Part shown: one piece after another, positions 1-7,800 of the stretch
Position numbering within the stretch: position 1 is the stretch's first letter
Layout of the letters: the number at the start of each line of letters is the position of its first letter
NCBI GenBank assembly: GCA_946997215.1
Contig: CAMPUL010000022.1
Coordinates: forward strand, 1 to 24,434
Reading direction: 5' to 3'
From: Gardnerella vaginalis
GTDB lineage: Bacteria; Actinomycetota; Actinomycetes; Actinomycetales; Bifidobacteriaceae
Length of the DNA: 24,434 bases
The notes under the pieces: generated by a model
Seen by the model: the letters and a program-made list of their open reading frames with translations, nothing else
What the model was told of the DNA's origin: nothing
The model's database searches: none
Translations under genes and position numbers: made by a program

Positions 1-1
1 G

Positions 2-121
2 AGGGCTTCTGTGATTTTTGCGAATCATTATTTGATTCCTCACGGTAAATACTTGTTGGTTATTCCAGAAACTAAGGTTCCTGAGTTTAAGAGGTTGCTT
101 GTTGAATATACTATGAGCTAG
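2..121 (+). CDS. 3' end of unrecognised protein (partial)
   Basis: An open frame enters from the left edge and stops at TAG 119-121. It gives 39 residues with a protein-like composition: a hydrophobic strand (residues YLLVIPE) followed by an amphipathic, basic helix (KVPEFKRLLVEY). The gene starts outside the window. I do not recognise the family from this tail, so no function is assigned. It is followed by more than 250 bases of AT-rich DNA with no clear terminator hairpin directly after the stop. Confidence 0.55.
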   Translation, partial: RASVIFANHYLIPHGKYLLVIPETKVPEFKRLLVEYTMS

Positions 122-404
122 AACGTATAATATAATGTTGTTTTTCTTGCTCATTAGTTGGCAGACGAAGTTCAAATGGCATGCATTTTTGTAAAGCAAT
201 CTGTCTGTAAAACATTTGAAGAATAACCTTTTCATGCCGAGAATCATTCTATTAAGCCAATCTTAAATCTATAAATTCCATACAAAACATATAAAAATGC
301 TGCTATTAATGCATAATGCACAAATAGACGCAAATTAAGATTATTTTTTATTAGATTTAGATTATTTATTATTTTTACAAGCTTTAAGCCTTAGGAGCAC
401 GGCG
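122..404. other. AT-rich intergenic region with crossing inverted repeats
   Basis: No convincing gene is present. A TATAAT-like hexamer pair lies at about 125-134. Downstream, GCAGAC (161-166) can pair with GTCTGT (203-208), and TTCAAATG (171-178) pairs exactly with CATTTGAA (213-220). The two stems interleave, which is a pseudoknot topology rather than a nested hairpin. The rest (230-400) is very AT-rich with short direct repeats of a GATTATTTATTA-like motif. A small RNA or leader is possible but not shown. Confidence 0.3.
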
Positions 405-549
405 ATGACTCATAACAGTTACGCCTGCAGCAGCTGCGGCAGATCTTTTATTGACCGTTACCATATTCTTCTACTCCTTGCTCGTAGCGGCCTCATATTT
501 AATTTATGCTTATATCAGCAGTCGAATCAAAATCATAACAGAGAAATAA
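405..549 (+). pseudogene. Possible small membrane protein with early frameshift
   Basis: A good ribosome binding site (AGGAG at 393-397) precedes ATG 405. The ATG frame itself runs 84 codons and looks non-biological: Cys-, His- and Asn-rich with no coherent segments. The +1 frame directly after the start (from 409 to the TAA at 547-549) instead reads as Ala-rich residues, a clear transmembrane helix (LLLTVTIFFYSLLVAASYLI) and a basic tail (SSRIKIITEK). Shifting frame right after the second codon would give a roughly 47-residue single-span membrane protein. I infer an inactivating one-base change, a sequencing error, or a downstream start such as TTG 451. No homologue is known to me. Confidence 0.35.
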
Positions 550-750
550 ATAAGCTTTCAACGCACAATATTCGAAAAATTTTTCACTTAAGTTGTTATA
601 ACAAATATTTAATACTTAATTTTTTCGATTTTCCCGATAAAATTATAAATAGATACTAATAATATTTAAATAATTGTATTTTATGCATAAAATCTATCTA
701 TTTTTTTAATATATATCACATTATTTTTTGCGCGTGTCGCCCATTATGCA

Positions 751-791
751 GAAAAAAATAATGCTGATGCACAACTACACCAGCATTATTT
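751..791 (-). terminator. Intrinsic terminator of the ABC exporter operon
   Basis: An 11-bp perfect stem (756-766 pairs with 781-791, AAATAATGCTG / CAGCATTATTT) with a 14-nt loop. On the minus strand it is followed by a run of T residues ending at 752. It lies 45 bases after the permease stop codon and so terminates the minus-strand operon. Confidence 0.85.
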
Positions 792-835
792 CTGTTTTTA
801 TAATTAATTTAATATATGTTATAACAACATATAGT

Positions 836-3529
836 TTATTCTTCTGCGAGCGCAACTACTGGCGAAGACTTCACTGCTCTACGAGCTGGAAGCACGCTGG
901 AAAGAAGCGCTGCAAGCAAAGCGATTAGAGCAAGAACCGCGTAAATAGTCCAATCAACTACAAACGGAACTTTGCCAATTATGCTAAATACCATGTAGGA
1001 TCCAATCCACCCAAACGCTGTTCCAACAATCAAGCCCGAAACAGTGCTTGTTAAGGAAATCAACGTTGCTTCCAACGCAAGAGATCTTCTAACCTGGCCT
1101 CTTGTCATACCGATTGCGCGCAAAGTTGCAGATTCTTTAGTGCGCTCAATAACAGACAAGCTTAATGTGTTTGCAACGCCTATTAAAGCAATCACAACAG
1201 CTACTGCTATTAAGCCAACAAGCACCATCATTATTGAATTGATAGCACTCTCCCACTTTGCTCGTTCGAACACACTTCCAGTAGCCATAACCTCCGCATA
1301 GCTAGATGTAACATTTTGAATGTTTTTAGCAATATCTACAAGATTAGCTTTGCTAGAATCTACCGAAATAAGCAGCATATGCGTTGTAGGCTTAAGGTAG
1401 TTATTGAAGTAGGATTTGCTCACAAAAGCAGTATTATTTGAATACACACCAACATTTCGATACGTCTTAAACTGAACTTGCTTTACAGTAATGCTCTTAT
1501 CGTTATTACTAGAGTCTGTATTCATGCCAGTAAATGGCGTAATATTATCACTGTCTGTTTCACCAGAACTGTACTTTTCTACGTAAGCTTGCAGATTAAG
1601 GTTTCCTTTTTTAAGCTCAAAAGGTTCGCCGCCTTCGTTATTAAACTTAGGCAAAAGTATAGAATCTTTGTTTATGCTAACGCCATCAAGGTCAGTGTGC
1701 ATTACATTTTTAAGTTGATTTACATTATCAACTCCAGCTGCCATAGCATACTCAGTTTTACCCTTAGCGTTCTTAAAAGTCATAGGAACTGCAGGAAGCA
1801 ACTCAGTATTCTTTATTCCACTAATCTTTGAAATATCGGCAGCTAAAGACTCATCAACATTCTTGCCTTGAATAATAATGTCAACACTGTAACGGTCATC
1901 AACAACACCTTTAAGAGTTGCTTTACCGCAGATTGCGCCAGTTACTACCGTTGAAACAAGCGTTACGCCAATAAGCAAAGCCGTTCCAGTTGCCGCAACT
2001 CTTCTAGGGTTTCGTTGCACGTTTGCGTTAGCAACCTTAGATGAAGGCCCACAAAGTGCCATGATTGCGCCAGTTGCCTTCATAGCAAACGGCATCCAGA
2101 ATGTTGCTGTAATAATAATTCCAATAAACACAAGCGCGCATCCAAAAACTGCCACAAGCAAAGTTCTCCAAGAGTCAGCACCAGCATTAGGCGACTGCTG
2201 AGCAATCATGCTTGCCAAAGAAGTAGCACTTAAAGCCGTAAATAAAATACCTACAACAATAAATAGAACGCCAAAAACAGAGCGAAGAATGCTTGCACGT
2301 TTATCTTTAATCAAATCCATTGGTCGCAACGCTTCCATAGGCGTTACTTTTGTAGCAGATCGAGCAGCACTCATAGATGCAAGAACTGTTACAATCGCGC
2401 CAATTGCTATTGGCCACACAACCGCTGGAAGCGAGACAATCAAAGGAATCTTAGATAATGGTCCAGAATTAATATTCACGTTACTAATTGCGCCCATAAA
2501 TCCGATTGCGCAAAGCACACCAACGCACGCAGAAATAACTCCAAGTATTGCAGCTTCAAGCAAAACTGCCGCATAAAGCTGGTGTGACTGTGCGCCAATT
2601 ACGCGCAAAAGTGCAAGAGTGCGTCTGCGTTGAGCAACCAACACTTGGAATGTGTTTGCTATAACAAGCGAAGAAATAAGCAACGCTAGAATACCAAAAG
2701 ATAGCAAGAACATGGTTACAAAATTAGTGCCGTTAGACACATTTCGAACAGCTCTTACACCAACTTCGTGCCTAGACATAAGAGAAAATTGCTCTGGAAG
2801 CAAAGAGCTAATCTTAGGAGATAAATCGTTTATTTTAGATTCATCAATACTCATGTATACTTTGCTTTGCACAACTTGATTGTCAAAATTCTTAAGATTT
2901 TTGAGTTTTGCACAAAAATCATTCGTTACGCCACCAAGATACGTGCCGCGATTTGAAACTGGTATTTGAGAATGTTCTCCATCGTCTACAAGACCAACCA
3001 CACGAACATCGTACGATTTTTCTTTATCTCCGCCAGTGTCATCTACTTTAACCAAAGTTATAGTATCGCCAATGTTTGCATGTATTGATTTAGCAATACT
3101 TTTAATAAGCGTGATTTCGCCTATTTCTTGCGGATCTCTACCTTCTGTTGATTTATACACAGGAAGATTTCCATACAAACCACTAGACCAAGCAATACTC
3201 GTAGCTGATTTATCACCTTTTTCCACTCTTACAAGCGCAGTCGCATCGTCACTACGAATACCGTTGACACCAGGCATCTTCGATATTTTGTCTAAATGAA
3301 GATCCTTATAATGAATTGCACCACTCGGAGAATTGTTAGAACCTTTAGATGAGATTGCATAATTTGCACTACTAAATTCTTCTGTTGCATTGCGAACCAT
3401 CAAGTCGTCAACACTATTTACAAAAAGCAAAGTAGCGCTCATAAACATGCTGCCTATAAGAATTGCAATTCCAGAGGCGATTAGCATGCGCACGCTTTTA
3501 CGCATAAGTTTTAGTGCGATTTTCCACAT
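836..3529 (-). CDS. ABC transporter permease, double FtsX domain (MacB/LolCE-like)
   Basis: An 897-residue membrane protein, the permease partner of the ATPase just upstream. An N-terminal helix (about 15-38) is followed by a large extracellular domain (about 40-265). A first FtsX bundle follows with helices near 268-292, 325-350 and 370-392, then further helices near 413-437, 457-480 and 520-540. A second extracellular domain (about 545-770) precedes a C-terminal FtsX bundle near 775-800, 825-850 and 865-885. Both bundles carry the conserved cytoplasmic signature (RRRTLALLRVIGA; RTKESATLRAIGM). This 10-helix duplicated form is common in Gram-positive bacteria for antimicrobial peptide resistance or for lipoprotein, peptide or envelope export; the substrate here is unknown. 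ATG 3527-3529 has a GGTGG site upstream and lies 17 nt after the ATPase stop, so the two genes are co-transcribed. Confidence 0.93.
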   Translation of the reverse strand: MWKIALKLMRKSVRMLIASGIAILIGSMFMSATLLFVNSVDDLMVRNATEEFSSANYAISSKGSNNSPSGAIHYKDLHLDKISKMPGVNGIRSDDATALVRVEKGDKSATSIAWSSGLYGNLPVYKSTEGRDPQEIGEITLIKSIAKSIHANIGDTITLVKVDDTGGDKEKSYDVRVVGLVDDGEHSQIPVSNRGTYLGGVTNDFCAKLKNLKNFDNQVVQSKVYMSIDESKINDLSPKISSLLPEQFSLMSRHEVGVRAVRNVSNGTNFVTMFLLSFGILALLISSLVIANTFQVLVAQRRRTLALLRVIGAQSHQLYAAVLLEAAILGVISACVGVLCAIGFMGAISNVNINSGPLSKIPLIVSLPAVVWPIAIGAIVTVLASMSAARSATKVTPMEALRPMDLIKDKRASILRSVFGVLFIVVGILFTALSATSLASMIAQQSPNAGADSWRTLLVAVFGCALVFIGIIITATFWMPFAMKATGAIMALCGPSSKVANANVQRNPRRVAATGTALLIGVTLVSTVVTGAICGKATLKGVVDDRYSVDIIIQGKNVDESLAADISKISGIKNTELLPAVPMTFKNAKGKTEYAMAAGVDNVNQLKNVMHTDLDGVSINKDSILLPKFNNEGGEPFELKKGNLNLQAYVEKYSSGETDSDNITPFTGMNTDSSNNDKSITVKQVQFKTYRNVGVYSNNTAFVSKSYFNNYLKPTTHMLLISVDSSKANLVDIAKNIQNVTSSYAEVMATGSVFERAKWESAINSIMMVLVGLIAVAVVIALIGVANTLSLSVIERTKESATLRAIGMTRGQVRRSLALEATLISLTSTVSGLIVGTAFGWIGSYMVFSIIGKVPFVVDWTIYAVLALIALLAALLSSVLPARRAVKSSPVVALAEE

Positions 3530-3546
3530 TCTAACTTCACCACCTT

Positions 3547-4374
3547 TTATTGCAATTGAGCAGACTGATTATTAATACCAGCCTCGCTGCGTTCCATAAG
3601 CATCTTGCTCATGCCTTCTGCAGTAGGATTTTGCACGTCTTCAACGATTTGACCATCTGCAAACACGATTGCTCTATCCGCATAAGACGCTGCAACAGCA
3701 TCGTGAGTAACCATAATCACAGTTTGACCAAGCTCCGTTACCGACTTCTTCAAAAAATGCAAAACTTCCAAGCTAGAAGCAGAATCGAGATTGCCAGTAG
3801 GCTCATCTGCAAAAACTACGGAAGGCTTAGAGATTAAAGCTCTAGCAATTGCAACGCGTTGGCGCTGACCGCCAGAAAGCTCAGCAGGCCTATGCTTTAA
3901 ACGATCTTGCAAGCCAAGAGTATTAACCAAAGTATTAAACCATTGCTTATCTGGCTTTTTACCTGCCAAAGTAAGAGGCATAAGAATATTTTGCTCAGCA
4001 CTAAACATTGGAAGAAGATTAAAACTTTGGAAAATAAACCCAACCATCTCGCGGCGCATGAGCGTAAGCTGCTTATCGCTCATGCCTGTAATATCTAGTC
4101 CATCAACCAAAACTTTTCCAGAATTAACGCTGTCAAGACCAGCCAAGGAATGCATTAACGTTGACTTTCCGGAACCAGAAGGACCCATAATCGCAGTAAA
4201 CTTGCCGCGCTCAAAGCTAACGCTTACATCTCGTAAAGCGTGAACAATGCCTGCGCCCTTGCCAAAATCTTTTACAACATGCAAAGCTGCAACCGCAGTC
4301 TCGCCAATCAAACCTTCTTGAGCGGAATAATTCATTTGCGTAAAACGCGTATCTTGACTATTTTCAACACTCAT
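3547..4374 (-). CDS. ABC transporter ATPase, MacB/LolD family
   Basis: A 275-residue nucleotide-binding subunit that powers the FtsX-type permease. It has Walker A GPSGSGKS (64-71), Q-loop Gln116, signature LSGGQ (166-170), Walker B VVFADE (186-191) and the switch His224. The EPTGNLDS sequence after Walker B is typical of the MacB/LolD/FtsE group, which couples ATP hydrolysis to mechanical or export functions. I chose ATG 4372-4374 because GAGGTG sits about 5 nt upstream; an in-frame GTG at 4384-4386 overlaps that site. About 30 N-terminal residues precede the ABC fold. It is the first gene of the operon, with the permease 17 nt downstream. No histidine kinase or response regulator pair of the BceRS type is adjacent. 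Confidence 0.94.
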   Translation of the reverse strand: MSVENSQDTRFTQMNYSAQEGLIGETAVAALHVVKDFGKGAGIVHALRDVSVSFERGKFTAIMGPSGSGKSTLMHSLAGLDSVNSGKVLVDGLDITGMSDKQLTLMRREMVGFIFQSFNLLPMFSAEQNILMPLTLAGKKPDKQWFNTLVNTLGLQDRLKHRPAELSGGQRQRVAIARALISKPSVVFADEPTGNLDSASSLEVLHFLKKSVTELGQTVIMVTHDAVAASYADRAIVFADGQIVEDVQNPTAEGMSKMLMERSEAGINNQSAQLQ

Positions 4375-4512
4375 TTTGCACCTCACATACTTCTGTGATT
4401 ACCTTACAATTACAATTTACGGGATTAAAAACGCATTCTCTATAGTGCGTAAGGCTGATATTTTCATTGGAATAATAGGAATTTTGATATTAAATTTTGA
4501 TAGAAAAATGCT

Positions 4513-4541
4513 CTTATATAAAATCGTCATACTTTAGTATG
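4513..4541 (-). promoter_or_regulatory. Candidate promoter and operator of the ABC exporter operon
   Basis: On the minus strand, TATAAG (4518-4513) resembles a -10 box, and the 14-nt palindrome CATAC-TTTA-GTATG (4528-4541) covers the spacer and the expected -35 position. A perfect palindrome there fits a repressor of the TetR, MarR or PadR kind, but no such regulator gene is adjacent. The -35 match itself is poor. Confidence 0.35.
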
Positions 4542-4605
4542 AGGAGCTTGCATAAGATTGTTAATGTTACAAGCTCAAATTTGCATTTCACGCGATTAGT
4601 CAATA

Positions 4606-4643
4606 CAAAATAAGTCAATTTTTAATGCAAAATAAGTCAATTT
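4606..4643. repeat. Direct repeat pair, 22-bp period
   Basis: CAAAATAAGTCAATTT occurs exactly at 4606-4621 and 4628-4643. A weaker third copy (AGTCAAT) lies just upstream near 4598. The spacing equals about two helical turns, which would place two bound proteins on the same face of the DNA. Confidence 0.6.
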
Positions 4644-4938
4644 GGCAACTACAACACTATAAATTAAAGAATTTTTCTTAACATGTTTAATATTTTTCCT
4701 TCAAAATAAGCATTACAAATCATGTGCTCGAATTTTTATAAATGTGCTTATTTATATCTAAAATAAATAAAAATGCATAAATTTAGTTAGTTTATGTTCA
4801 TTTTAATTGTTTATTTGTTAATTTTAGTAACAAAACGCTTATTTACACACTCGCCAAATGTCATGCAATATTGTAAAATATTAATCGACTACCAAAAATT
4901 TGGCATAAGCCAACAAGAAACTCAAAGGAGATTTTCGC

Positions 4939-6090
4939 ATGGTCTATAGAATGATTTTTAATCAGACTGCTTACTTTGGTCGTGGAGCAATCAAAGAGAT
5001 TCCAAACGTTGCTAAAGCACATGGATTCAAAAAAGCATTTGTTGTAACAGATCCTGTTCTTGTAAAGACTGGAACCGTTAAAAGAGTTACAGACGTTCTA
5101 GAATCCGCTGGTCTTCCATACGAAGTATTTGACAACGTAAAGCCAAATCCACCTGTTGAATGCATTCAAGACGGTGTAGAAAAGTTCAAGGCATCTGGCG
5201 CAGACTTCCTTATTGGACTCGGCGGCGGCTCTCCGCAAGATACTTGCAAAGGCATTGGAATTATTGTAGCTAACCCAGAGTTTAGCGATGTTCTTTCTCT
5301 AGAAGGCGTTGCAGATACAAAGAATCCTTCTGTGCCAATCTTTGGCGTGCCAACAACAGCAGGAACCGCTTCCGAAACAACAATCAACTATGTTGTTACC
5401 GATACCGCAAAGCTTCGCAAGTTCGTTGCAGTAGACCCTCACGATATTCCAATCGTTGCATTCGTAGACCCAGATCTCACCGACTCCATGCCACGCTCGC
5501 TTAAGGTTGCAACTGGTTTGGACGCACTCACACACGCAATCGAAGGTTTCATTACTCCAGGTGCATGGAGCCTTTCGGATTGCCTGTCTTTGCAAACAAT
5601 TCGCATGATTGCACAAAACCTTGCAAAGAGCGCAGATGGAGATGTTCCAGCAGGCGAACAAATGGCTTACGCAAGCTATATAACTGGCATGGCCTACTCC
5701 AACGTTGGCTTGGGCTTGGTTCACGGCATGGCTCACCCACTCGGCGGTCGCCTTGGCGTTGCTCATGGCGTTGCAAACGGAATTTTGCTCGCTCCTGTTA
5801 TGGAATATAACAAGGATTACAGTGGCGAAAAGTATCGCGATATTGCTGCAGCATTCGACGTTCCAAACGCATACACCGATGACCTTGAAACCGTTCGTAA
5901 CGCTGCTGTAAAGGCGGTTCACGACTTAACAGTTAAGCTTGGAAATCCTACTAAGATTAGCGAAGTTGGAGCTAGCGAGGCAGATATTGAAGGCTTAAGC
6001 CAAGATGCTTTGGCAGATGTTTGCACTCCAGGAAACCCACGCAAGGCCACTTTGGAAGATATTCGCAAGATTTACACAAGCTTGATGTAG
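4939..6090 (+). CDS. fucO: Lactaldehyde reductase (1,2-propanediol oxidoreductase)
   Basis: A 383-residue group III iron-dependent alcohol dehydrogenase. It reduces L-lactaldehyde to L-1,2-propanediol with NADH, the last step of fucose breakdown, and regenerates NAD+. The N-terminal Rossmann domain carries GGGSPQD (95-101). The C-terminal helical domain carries the four metal ligands Asp195, His199, His262 and His276, each one residue before the E. coli FucO ligands 196, 200, 263 and 277, and its length is the same as FucO. ATG 4939 follows an AAAGGAG site. The gene stands alone with its own upstream region and terminator, convergent with the LacI-type regulator. Its place beside the fucose genes supports the lactaldehyde role over generic alcohol oxidation. 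Confidence 0.92.
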   Translation: MVYRMIFNQTAYFGRGAIKEIPNVAKAHGFKKAFVVTDPVLVKTGTVKRVTDVLESAGLPYEVFDNVKPNPPVECIQDGVEKFKASGADFLIGLGGGSPQDTCKGIGIIVANPEFSDVLSLEGVADTKNPSVPIFGVPTTAGTASETTINYVVTDTAKLRKFVAVDPHDIPIVAFVDPDLTDSMPRSLKVATGLDALTHAIEGFITPGAWSLSDCLSLQTIRMIAQNLAKSADGDVPAGEQMAYASYITGMAYSNVGLGLVHGMAHPLGGRLGVAHGVANGILLAPVMEYNKDYSGEKYRDIAAAFDVPNAYTDDLETVRNAAVKAVHDLTVKLGNPTKISEVGASEADIEGLSQDALADVCTPGNPRKATLEDIRKIYTSLM

Positions 6091-6117
6091 TGTTGGCGTA
6101 GTCTTCTAAAAATAAGC

Positions 6118-6136
6118 AATAAATAAATAAATAAAT
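6118..6136. repeat. Short AATA tetranucleotide repeat
   Basis: About 4.75 tandem copies of AATA between the fucO stop and its terminator. It is non-coding, so a phase-variation role is unlikely. Confidence 0.6.
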
Positions 6137-6160
6137 ACGCAATATTTAGAACAAACAATT

Positions 6161-6222
6161 TGTGGACGCAATTTATTTTGATTTAACTCTTGGGTTAACT
6201 CTTGATTTAAGTTGCGTCCACA
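6161..6222 (+). terminator. Hairpin terminator between fucO and lacI-type gene, with tandem repeats in the loop
   Basis: An 11-bp perfect stem (TGTGGACGCAA at 6161-6171 with its complement at 6212-6222), followed by TTTTG. The large loop contains three 12-nt tandem units starting TTGRKTTAA at 6178-6189, 6190-6201 and 6202-6213. It lies between two convergent genes and can serve both. The tract of T is short, so efficiency is uncertain. Confidence 0.65.
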
Positions 6223-6252
6223 TTTTGTATGTAACAAACTCCTACAAGTTTT

Positions 6253-7299
6253 CTATAAATCAATAACAGGCTGAGTGCTGTCTCGAATAACAACATGAGC
6301 AGGAAGAACTAGCTGATTTTCAATTTGCTTGCCTTCTCGAATCGCAAGAATCATGCTAACAGCGTTTTTTGCCATAATATCAAAAGGCTGATTAACAGTT
6401 GTTAAAGATGGCATCAAATATTGCGCTGGATAAACGTCGTCAAAGCCAGCAACCGAAAGCTCTGTTCCTAACTTAATTCCGCGCTCGCGAGCTGCACGAT
6501 ACACATTTACAGCAGTAATATCGTTGCAAGCAAAAATCGCACTTGGACGCTTGCCTTTAGGTAAATCCAAAAGATCGCAAGCCATTTTGTAACCAAGCTC
6601 TGGAAGATAATCGCCCTCTTTTACTAAGTCTTTATCAACACGCAAACCAGCTTGTTCCATAGCAGCGCTGTAGCCAGCAAATCGCGCGACACCAGATTGA
6701 ACGTTTAATGGTCCTGTAATAACACCGATTCGCTTATGACCCAAACTAATCAAATGCCGAGTAAGCTCGTAGGAGCCTGTCCAGTTATCAATAGAAATCG
6801 TGTGATCGTTGCCGTTGCCTATAGAAACTGGGTCAATAATCACAAGCGGAATATTGCGCATACGCAAAAATTCTTTATCTTTTTCTTCTAGATCAGACAT
6901 TTGCGATATAACGCCCAAAGGGTTTCTATCTACGATTCCACGCAAGCATTCATCGCGCTTTTTGCCATTATCGGTTTGCGCAACCGTAAGCGCCAATCCT
7001 TCTCGTTGCGCCCAACGAGACGCGTAAGTAATCATCTCAATAGTGCCATTATTTGCAACGTAATCTACAAGCAACTCAACTGTTGGAGAAATTTTAGTGC
7101 TAACAAGCGAATAATCGCGACCGCTTTTAGCTAGAACTTTTTCTACACGTCTTCGAGTTTCTTCCGATACTCCCGATCTGCCATTTATAACCTTCGATAT
7201 TGTAGACGGAGAAACACCAGCTTCTTTAGCAAGCTCTGTAATTCTAGGCTTCGAAGATTCAGATTCTTCTAAACCACTTTGTTTGCTATTTATTGCCAT
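6253..7299 (-). CDS. LacI-family transcriptional regulator, probable fucose regulator
   Basis: A 348-residue repressor-type regulator. The helix-turn-helix and hinge occupy about residues 20-60 (ITELAKEAGVSPSTISKVING is the recognition motif), after an unusual hydrophilic N-terminal extension of about 18 residues. The remainder is a periplasmic-binding-protein-like sensor domain, with typical motifs such as LGHKRIGVITGP, IFACNDITAVN and LSVAGFDD. ATG 7297-7299 is preceded by GGGAGAAA. It lies between fucO and the fucose catabolic run and is divergent from the latter. I infer that it represses both on sensing fucose or a pathway intermediate. The effector cannot be read from sequence. Confidence 0.9.
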   Translation of the reverse strand: MAINSKQSGLEESESSKPRITELAKEAGVSPSTISKVINGRSGVSEETRRRVEKVLAKSGRDYSLVSTKISPTVELLVDYVANNGTIEMITYASRWAQREGLALTVAQTDNGKKRDECLRGIVDRNPLGVISQMSDLEEKDKEFLRMRNIPLVIIDPVSIGNGNDHTISIDNWTGSYELTRHLISLGHKRIGVITGPLNVQSGVARFAGYSAAMEQAGLRVDKDLVKEGDYLPELGYKMACDLLDLPKGKRPSAIFACNDITAVNVYRAARERGIKLGTELSVAGFDDVYPAQYLMPSLTTVNQPFDIMAKNAVSMILAIREGKQIENQLVLPAHVVIRDSTQPVIDL

Positions 7300-7800
7300 T
7301 TTTCTCCCTTTCTAGCTTCTACGCGTTTTTGCTTAACGCATTCTCCATCTAAAACATTTTCTATCTAAATCACTAATCTTAAAGAAAAATTCGCATACAT
7401 ACTTAAGATTATCTACAATAACACAAGTTGACAGAAAAACTGAAAAATGGAATTATTGCTTGATTTATCAAGGTTATTACAGAATCCATAATACACTATT
7501 TCACATTTAGCGCACAAAAATCGCGAAAATTTCTTACGACACGCCGAATAATAAAATTATTTGCCATTAGTCGCAAGCAAAACACGGATTAAATGCGCGA
7601 TTCCCCTTACTAAAAAGCTCAATTTTTCAATCATAGAAAAATCAAAAATATGACATTTATCACATTGTGCCATTGCCGAAATATTCGCAAAAATCGCTTT
7701 ACGAAAATTTCTACACAAACTACAACATTTTTCTATTCTTTTGATATAGAATTACGAGTGTAGGTCACAACGATCTTAAAGCAAAGGAGCACAAATCGTT
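7300..7800. promoter_or_regulatory. Divergent control region between regulator and fucose catabolic run
   Basis: A 501-base AT-rich spacer without a gene. TATAGA at 7745-7750 is the best -10 candidate for the + strand run, about 50 bases before the start, but it has only a weak -35. A GAAAATTTCT block occurs twice, at about 7524 and 7704. ATGACATTT (7650-7658) matches, in inverted orientation, AAATGTCAT upstream of fucO (4856-4864). AACGAT (7769-7774) can pair with ATCGTT (7795-7800), placing the AAAGGAG ribosome binding site in the loop. Confidence 0.45.

Larger units (their letters stand above)
4375..4938. promoter_or_regulatory. Divergent control region between ABC operon and fucO
   Basis: A 564-base AT-rich spacer without a gene. 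It contains a perfect 5-bp inverted repeat (4528-4541), a 7-bp inverted repeat with a 19-nt loop (4544-4550/4570-4576), and a 16-nt exact direct repeat at a 22-bp period (4606-4621, 4628-4643). Nearer fucO are a CAATATTG palindrome near 4866 and CCAAA-AA-TTTGG (4892-4903). These can serve two divergent promoters, but their regulators cannot be identified from sequence alone. Confidence 0.5.

Noticed and set aside
836..4374. Bce-type bacitracin module or bacteriocin locus
   Set aside because: The FtsX permease and ATPase alone are generic; no sensor kinase, response regulator, precursor peptide or modification enzyme is nearby.
5299..5922. 207-codon minus-strand frame inside fucO
   Set aside because: Cys- and Asn-rich sequence without domains, opposite a well-supported enzyme gene.
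6118..6136. Phase-variable tetranucleotide repeat
   Set aside because: It lies after the fucO stop and before its terminator, so copy changes would not switch a gene or promoter.
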